From positions 82,071,741 through 82,135,740 of the forward strand of contig JBOZIK010000001.1 in the NCBI GenBank assembly GCA_051453625.1: 64,000 nt of DNA, read 5' to 3'. Below are positions 58,768 through 64,000 of the stretch, in pieces. Under the pieces are notes generated by a model. It had not been told where the DNA came from and did no database searches. It saw nothing but the letters and a program-made list of their open reading frames with translations. The position numbers and the translations under genes were made by a program. Within the stretch, counting starts at the first letter, position 1. Every line of letters begins with the position of its first letter. This DNA is from Welwitschia mirabilis. Taxonomy: Eukaryota; Gnetophyta; Gnetopsida; Welwitschiales.

Positions 58768-59034
58768 TTAGTGGGCTATTGCATAAATAGATCTACCTAG
58801 AAGTAAAGGGTATCCTCTACTATGCTCAACTTCTATAATGATTACATCTATGGGGTAGCAAGACTCTTTAATTTGAATTATCAAATCTTTAATGACACTT
58901 AATGTTTTCTTAACCGATGTATCTACTAATTCTAAGCTAACTATAGTAGGCTCTATAATATCCTCTAAATCAAGTCTCTTACAAATGTAAAATGGCATAA
59001 TATTAACACTCACTCCAATGTTAATTAAAGCCAT
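58768..59034 (-). pseudogene. Retropepsin-like protease relic (element I)
   Basis: Open for 88 codons. Starts MALINIGVSVNIMPFYICKR, the active-site region (ALIDLGASVNVMP, catalytic Asp changed to Asn), then LELVDTSVKK...VIKDLIIQI (flap region), PIDVIIIEVEHSRGYPLLLG with RSIYA, corresponding to the 'P.DF.V......YPIILGRPF.AT' end. It is the least disrupted protease in the window. It is probably internal to a longer frame, since Met here lies inside the family's active-site entry; the frame upstream is broken by TAA codons. Confidence 0.85.
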
Positions 59035-59798
59035 TTTGATTTTTTATTTTCCTCTATGCTAACATTCACTATACCTACTCCTATATCTTTAAATTTGAAT
59101 GATTTTTGTAATACTAAATTTGTGAGTGATTGAGTAAGAAATATCTTAGTAGGGATAACTCATTTTTATTTTATTATTATTTGATCTTTTCATAATTTTA
59201 AAAAACCTAGGTTTTCCTGTAAAACTTTCCAAAAGGGTAAGTTAATGTTCACATTTTTCATTAAGGCTTTAAGATATTCATTGAAAGTTAAATTGTTGCT
59301 AAGCTTATCCATCTAAGGGGTGGTTTGTTGAAGAGGATTTTTATTTTTTTTCTTTCTAAGAGAAGGAAAGTTGTAATTTTTTAATATCTCAATGTCCTCT
59401 TCTTCTTTTTATTTATCATTTCTAAAATCATTTTGGGAGGTGAAAGGTTTGTTTGGAGGAGAGTTTGTTTCTTATTTATTTCTTGTCATAACCTTACTAT
59501 CTTTTCTTATTTCAATTAGATTTGGTAAAGGTTGTATAGATAATGTTCCTTGAGGTCTTTGGTTTGCTATCAATTATTGTTGAAGGATGTTTACTATGTT
59601 TTTCATGTTGGCATTTTGTTTTTCAAATTTGACATTTGCTTCTTTTCATGATATTCTTATTTCATTAATAAGGTTTGTGATTAAATCATTTAAATATTAG
59701 TAGTTAGATGAACTTAGTCAGTAGTTTTCATTTTCAAATCGGTTTTTAAAAGGTTGAGAATTATTTTGAAAATGAGTGTTCAACCTTGGTTGTACTTT
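59035..59798 (-). pseudogene. Athila-like gag tail (element I)
   Basis: Minus frame contains NQRPQGTLSIQPLPN near 59,565-59,520 (Athila gag 'RPQGTLPS...NP'), an acidic KEEEDIEILKNY near 59,410, and the pre-protease stretch with KIFLTQSLTNLVLQKS and FKFKDIGVGIVNVSIEENK leading into the protease. The NQ/LE-rich coil before it (ANVKFEKQNANMKNIVNILQQ) is also typical of gag tails. Interrupted at 59798 by J. Confidence 0.75.
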
Positions 59799-61165
59799 GT
59801 TGTGATGTCAATTTGTAGGAATTTGATGGTGTATTTGGAGTACTTTTGTAGGACATTTATACAGGTTTTGATGCAATTTTGCTGATTATAGAGAGACAAT
59901 ACAATAATCATGGAAACATGTAATTCTTGGCATAATTAAAGGCATTTCAAGCATGTTTTGATACTTAGCATATGGAAGGGGAACTAAGGATGAAGAAGGT
60001 CAATCTGCTCTACTTAAGGAGCTTAGGAGAGGTGTCTTTTCCACTATCATTTCCACGACAGGTAGTACAACACCCTTAATTATGTGGATAAAGGATACAA
60101 CACCGACAACAACACATGATAATAGGGCATCGTCCCTTAAGTCATTTGGATGACATGTAGGATGATGAGATCAATAACATGTGAGTATAACCCACATGAA
60201 TAATGGTATCACATGAGCATATAACCAAAGCAATTAAGGTGGCATCATCCCCTATGTCATGTGGACGATGGATAGGACAATAACTATTTTTATATGTCTG
60301 CAATAAATACTATTGTAAATGGGGTCAAGCGACCCATGTGAACTGCTAGTATTTTATTCACCAAAGTCTCAGGTTATAGTTCATTATAAAACTATAAATA
60401 CCCTTCCCTACTTTGCTTCCAAACCATTTTTTGTACTTGATATGCTTATGATGAAAGCTTGAAGGTAATAGATCCATCCAATGGCTACAGAAATGGGTTT
60501 TCTTGGTGTTAGTCTATGTCTCTTCCATTGAGGTGCTATTATTTTGCTGTAAGTGGATCTAAAGTTCTTTTGAATAAATAAAAATACTCTTTTTATTTCA
60601 ATTATGTAAATGTCCATTATGATTTAAGTTGATCTTATTTAGTGACAAGCTTGGATTTATTTAGATTATAAGGGCAATCTTTGTTAAGTTTAACCTTGAT
60701 TAGTAATAGGTTTGCATTATATTTCCATTTCATTCTATATTGCATATTGCATATTATAATTGTTAGATCTCATAGTTTATATTAGTTAAGAATTAGTAGA
60801 TATGCTTCTTAATTGATATGAATTATAGGAAGGTTAGTCTTCGTGATAAAAATGCTAGAAGCTAGTCCTTGTGATAGAAGAATTAGGAACCAAGTGAATT
60901 CATTTTATTTCCATTTCATTGACTTGCATTTCATATTCATTCATCTTGCATTACATTTACTTGTTTATTTACTTTCAGTAAGTAAAAGATAAAAGACCAA
61001 AAACTACCTTTGAAAATCAATTCTCTAACTCTAAGCCTAATTCTTTCATTGGGATTACAACATTTAGGTGAACTCCCATCTATACTAGCATGTATTTTCT
61101 ACAAGTTATATGATTTATGGGTTTTCCTAAAAGATTTTAAGATTGTGTAAATTCACACTGCAACA
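59799..61165 (+). repeat. Element J 5' LTR (1,367 bp)
   Basis: Begins TGTTGTGATGTC and ends CACTGCAACA. Best preserved LTR of the family here. Several CATC/GATG modules near 60,045-60,090, 60,130-60,165 and 60,245-60,285. The antisense frame 60408-60617 is not a gene. Confidence 0.9.
60392..60400 (+). promoter_or_regulatory. Putative TATA box of element J LTR
   Basis: CTATAAATA followed by CCC, the same context as in A (9195, 31375). Confidence 0.65.
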
Positions 61166-61168
61166 TTT

Positions 61169-61185
61169 TGGCACTATGCCAAGGA
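61169..61185 (+). promoter_or_regulatory. tRNA-Asp type primer-binding site of J
   Basis: TGGCACTATGCCAAGGA three bases after the LTR end: the tRNA-Asp complement with one deleted base and C-to-T/G-to-A changes. Best preserved example in the window. Confidence 0.8.
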
Positions 61186-62281
61186 AGGCTATAAAGAGCT
61201 AAGAGGATTGTTATTAACCAAATAAGTACTTTGAATCTTTTTGTTTAGGTTATTTATTTGAATTAAGTTGTATTTTTAGTGTAATTTAACGTAGATTTAC
61301 TACTATAAAATTTTATTTTCTATAATTTTAGGGATCCTATCATTCGCTAGGTCGTCTAGACATCATAGGAAATGATAGATCCAAAAATTCAAATTTATTT
61401 TCTATTTTTACAATTTTTCTTTTTCTCATAGTTTACTAATAAAGTACTATTATCCTATCTATTTTTCAAAAGATAGTAGGGACAATAGTCTTGATTTTTA
61501 TAATCTTCCTTTCTATAGTTTTTAGAGTTTAGTTTTTCTATGATCATCCTCCCCTCTATCATCCATACGATCAAGTGGATGATAGTCTATTACATTTGAT
61601 TTTGGTTTTTATTTATTGTTTGTGCATACAATAATATAAAGAATTCTGATTGAAAGACAAAAAATCATCGAATGAAAAACTAGATTAACAGAAATAGCAT
61701 TTGAATTCAAAATAAAAATCTAGGTATGCATAACATAGGTACAAAAATTTTGGAATTTCTTTTTTCTATTTTAGACTTAGACTCTTTTTTTCTCTTTTTA
61801 GTCAATTAGCAATAATGATTTAGCATATTTTGAGTGTTAAGAAATAGCATTTTTAAATGATGAATCATCCAAGAGAAAGAACCTTACTCTTTATTGTGTA
61901 CCTATCTTCCTGACTCTCTTGAATCTAGACTTTCTTATTCCATTCTTCTCGCTTGCTTCAATGAGTCATAATAGAAAAACTATTGTAGAACTTTTTTTTG
62001 AAAGAAGAATAAACTTGCAAAATTATGAGGACATTGGTAAGAAAACACTTTGAGAAATCTTTGCCGAAAGAGGGAGACCATCACAAAATCATGTTAGGAA
62101 TTAAGCCCCTTCTTCTTTTTAACCTATGTATTCTTTTACCTCTTCTTTTCAAACCTCATATCAATATAATGATAAATATTCACCATATTTTAGGGATTCC
62201 ACCTCATTTAGACGAACTTCTTATAATCATCTTTTTTAATCCCAATTATCTTCCATGCATTACTACCAAAAAGGACCATCT
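61186..62281 (+). other. Element J leader with hairpin repeats
   Basis: Inverted repeats CTATCATT (61337-61344)/AATGATAG (61371-61378) and CTATCATCC (61556-61564)/GGATGATAG (61577-61585), both perfect, with a weaker one near 61,450-61,495; spacing about 110 bp. The frame 62025-62297 is not in the phase of the accessory frame and has no recognisable domain. Confidence 0.65.
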
Positions 62282-62391
62282 ATTGGTGTTTTCTTGATTT
62301 TTTGTCATTTCACCATTAACTACTATGAAGAAAAAAATATCCATTAAGAGAAATCAATGGTGAAATGATAAAAAACCAAGAAAACACCAAT
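62282..62391. repeat. 36-bp inverted repeat in element J
   Basis: Arms 62282-62317 and 62356-62391 are complementary at 34 of 36 positions, loop 38 bp. The right arm leads straight into the accessory frame and contains an in-frame ATG at 62365. Confidence 0.85.
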
Positions 62392-62400
62392 AAGAACTTG

Positions 62401-63744
62401 GAGAAATTAGTTGAAAACTTATAACAATCTCTTTTACATATTCAAGTATCTTTTACAACATAAGATCCTTACAACTATTCTACTCCATCCTACCTTGAGG
62501 AAACTGGGGAAAACTTAGAAATCACTAATGATGATGAGTCTTGCTTTTAACTTAAAGATATATTTGTGAATCAAACTTTAACATTCTACTCATTAGGAGA
62601 TAAGCAAAAAGAAGACAATAATAATACAACTCAACATTTCAATAATTTGCATGAGGATGACCACTTATTCAAGGATGATATTGAGATATTAGATTATATC
62701 TCAGCCATTCTTTTACTATTAGTTAATTAAGATGATGAATATAATTATGGGAAAACCTAAAACCTTTCAATCAATAATGAAGATGATGTTTTTATTTCTC
62801 TTGATAATATTTTTGATGAATCCAATCATTTATAGAATGAAATAAATCTTCAACAAGAGAAGAAAGATATAGTTACAAACAATAGTGTGAAAATTACAAA
62901 AACAATAATACAACATAATGATAGGGATACTAGTCAAGAAATTAAAAGTAATGAAGGACCCATAGAGATTCATTCCAACTTCTTAGAGAATATACTTGTT
63001 CATTATATCCATATTTCTACATTTTACCCATCTATGCATTCATGTTCAATTCCAAATTACATACTTTCCTCCACTTATTCTTTTAGTTCTACTCCCACAT
63101 TCACATTACCTTATAACCTTAATCATAATAATCTTTTCCCATCTCTTCCAATTACACCTTCATATAATTCTCAAGTCCATGTTTCTTTCCTTGACTCTCA
63201 TAACATCCATTACTTCAAAGGGTCTATTTCTTTTATCTCTCAATCTCTTCCTTTTAAACATTCATGTGATCCTCAAAGTAACATTCATTCTTTTTCCACC
63301 AAGTCCATTATACCTTATGCTTTTAGTAGTTATTCTTTTCAAAAGTTTGATTTCGAATATCTTGGAATTTTACATTAGGGAAAGCCTTATCTTCTTGATG
63401 ATAATTCATGCTTTTAATTAAATCTTAAGAAGCTTCTCAATCTCATTACACATTCTGAAAAGCCCTTAAAGATATCTTAGATTCATTCTATGATTAGAAC
63501 CTTTAATGTATTATATAATGATACTCATTCTTTACACTATTTTCATAAGAGATTATTTAACAATAAAATTTATCACTTCTTTATCTCTCATTTTGATTTT
63601 GAAAATTGTGCCATCGAAGTTTTATCATTTTATTTCCTTTATCTCCAATTTATGTTACTTCAAAATGATTATATATCCTTTATATTTTATCAATTGGTTT
63701 CTATTTGGTTTGGCCCTTATTTTTGTAAAAAATACAATACCTGA
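62401..63744 (+). pseudogene. Accessory reading frame of element J (448 codons, unknown function)
   Basis: One frame runs 448 codons with no frameshift. Nine internal stops (62422, 62461, 62548, 62728, 62758, 62833, 63376, 63415, 63478) are all TAA or TAG, each one C-to-T step from a Gln codon; it ends at TGA 63742. The longest open part is 62887-63375. Upstream in phase lies a short coil-like NQENTNKNLEKLVENL stretch, which resembles Athila gag tails. The N-terminal half is acidic and Asn-rich (TNDDE, HEDDH, NNEDD); the middle is Ser/His/Pro-rich. The last part has SIWFGPYF, which may be the integrase GPY/F module, and after the stop a decayed SKVNG as in the pol end. A relative lies in F (42590-43140) and a remnant in C. 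Origin and role of the central part are not recognised. Confidence 0.6.
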
Positions 63745-64000
63745 GTGCACTTTTTAGACAACTAGTTAAACTTTTCAATGATTAGGTTCTTATCTTTTAG
63801 AAAAAGTACATTTTAATAAATCTATTAAGACTTCTAAATTGCATACTTGCGAAATTCAAAAGTTAATGGATAAATGGTTAATAATCATTGAAATATCTAT
63901 TGATTAACCTTAAACTTGATAGAAGCACTTGTGTTGGAATTTTTTCCACTACCATTATCTAAATTCTTCTTTAGTTGATTCCTTTAGTAAATGTCATGCT
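63745..64000 (+). other. Element J pol-end remnant and start of 3' non-coding region
   Basis: GAAATTCAAAAGTTAATGG near 63,851 corresponds to the 'F.VNG' end of pol; TTGATAGAAGCACTTGTGTT near 63,909 is the family landmark also at 15,748, 27,590 (minus) and 43,487. Confidence 0.75.

Larger units (their letters stand above)
54119..59798 (-). mobile_element. Athila-like element I (3' part; minus strand)
   Basis: 3' LTR 54119-55196, polypurine tract, 3' non-coding region, hairpin block, post-protease region, protease and gag tail, all reading leftward. The left flank ATAAT (54114-54118) is the expected target duplication, but the partner lies outside the window. The element is interrupted at 59798 by J; its gag start, leader and 5' LTR must lie beyond 64,000. 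Three gaps of unknown size plus one of 10 N lie in it. No reverse transcriptase or integrase is seen between protease and 3' region. Confidence 0.82.
59799..64000 (+). mobile_element. Non-autonomous Athila-like element J with accessory frame (5' part)
   Basis: 5' LTR 59799-61165, primer site, hairpin leader, a 448-codon accessory frame, then the family 3' non-coding region starting near 63,850 and running off the window. The interior before that point is only about 2.7 kb, against about 5.8 kb in A, with no protease, reverse transcriptase, RNase H or integrase core. Left target flank TACTT (59794-59798). Inserted in the gag of element I, in opposite orientation. Confidence 0.85.

Noticed and set aside
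62996-63421. 141-codon plus-strand frame overlapping the J accessory frame
   Set aside because: In a shifted phase it is almost wholly hydrophobic, a common artefact of T-rich DNA. The in-phase frame is longer, has a shared landmark with F, and explains the stops.

Overview
This window looks like intergenic heterochromatin from a large, repeat-rich flowering-plant genome. The evidence is very high A+T, strong shortage of CpG, scaffold gaps, plant Ty3/gypsy retrotransposons primed by tRNA-iMet or tRNA-Asp, and a CACTA DNA transposon. I found no host gene, rRNA, tRNA or CRISPR array. The species cannot be named. Nearly every coding frame is broken by stops of the kind made by C-to-T (or G-to-A) change, as expected of old methylated DNA.

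Positions 1-48.7 kb form one deep nest of insertions. (H) The outermost element is a Ty3 chromovirus: gag at 1-489, and gag end, pol end and 3' LTR resuming at 47,950. (F) An Athila-like element (490-47,944) is inserted in the H gag. It has gag and protease but no recognisable reverse transcriptase or integrase. (D) A chromovirus with LTRs of about 3.65 kb (1,238-38,973) splits the 5' LTR of F. (A) A complete but decayed Athila element (8,688-32,104) splits the protease of D. (C) A minus-strand non-autonomous relative (16,883-29,979) splits the 3' non-coding region of A. (CACTA) A 5,990-bp transposon (17,154-23,143) splits the 3' LTR of C. For F, A, C and CACTA I can see short target-site duplications with one or two mismatches.

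From 48.7 to 54.1 kb lie the H 3' LTR, whose end is not resolved, and a minus-strand Ty1/copia pol relic (linker, reverse transcriptase, RNase H). A second nest follows: minus-strand element I (from 54,119; LTR, 3' non-coding region, protease, gag) is inserted beside or in the copia relic, and plus-strand element J (from 59,799) is inserted in the gag of I. Both run off the window.

A, C, F, I and J belong to one Athila-like family. It shares LTRs of about 1.1-1.4 kb starting TGTTG and ending in ACA, a tRNA-Asp type primer site, a leader with repeated hairpins, and a conserved 3' non-coding block. A carries the enzymes (protease, reverse transcriptase, RNase H, integrase). C, F and J lack them and could have depended on an A-type element. 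J and F share an undescribed accessory reading frame that in J runs 448 codons without a frameshift and is broken by nine stops, all TAA or TAG. This frame and the hairpin array shared by LTRs and leaders are the most unusual signals here.
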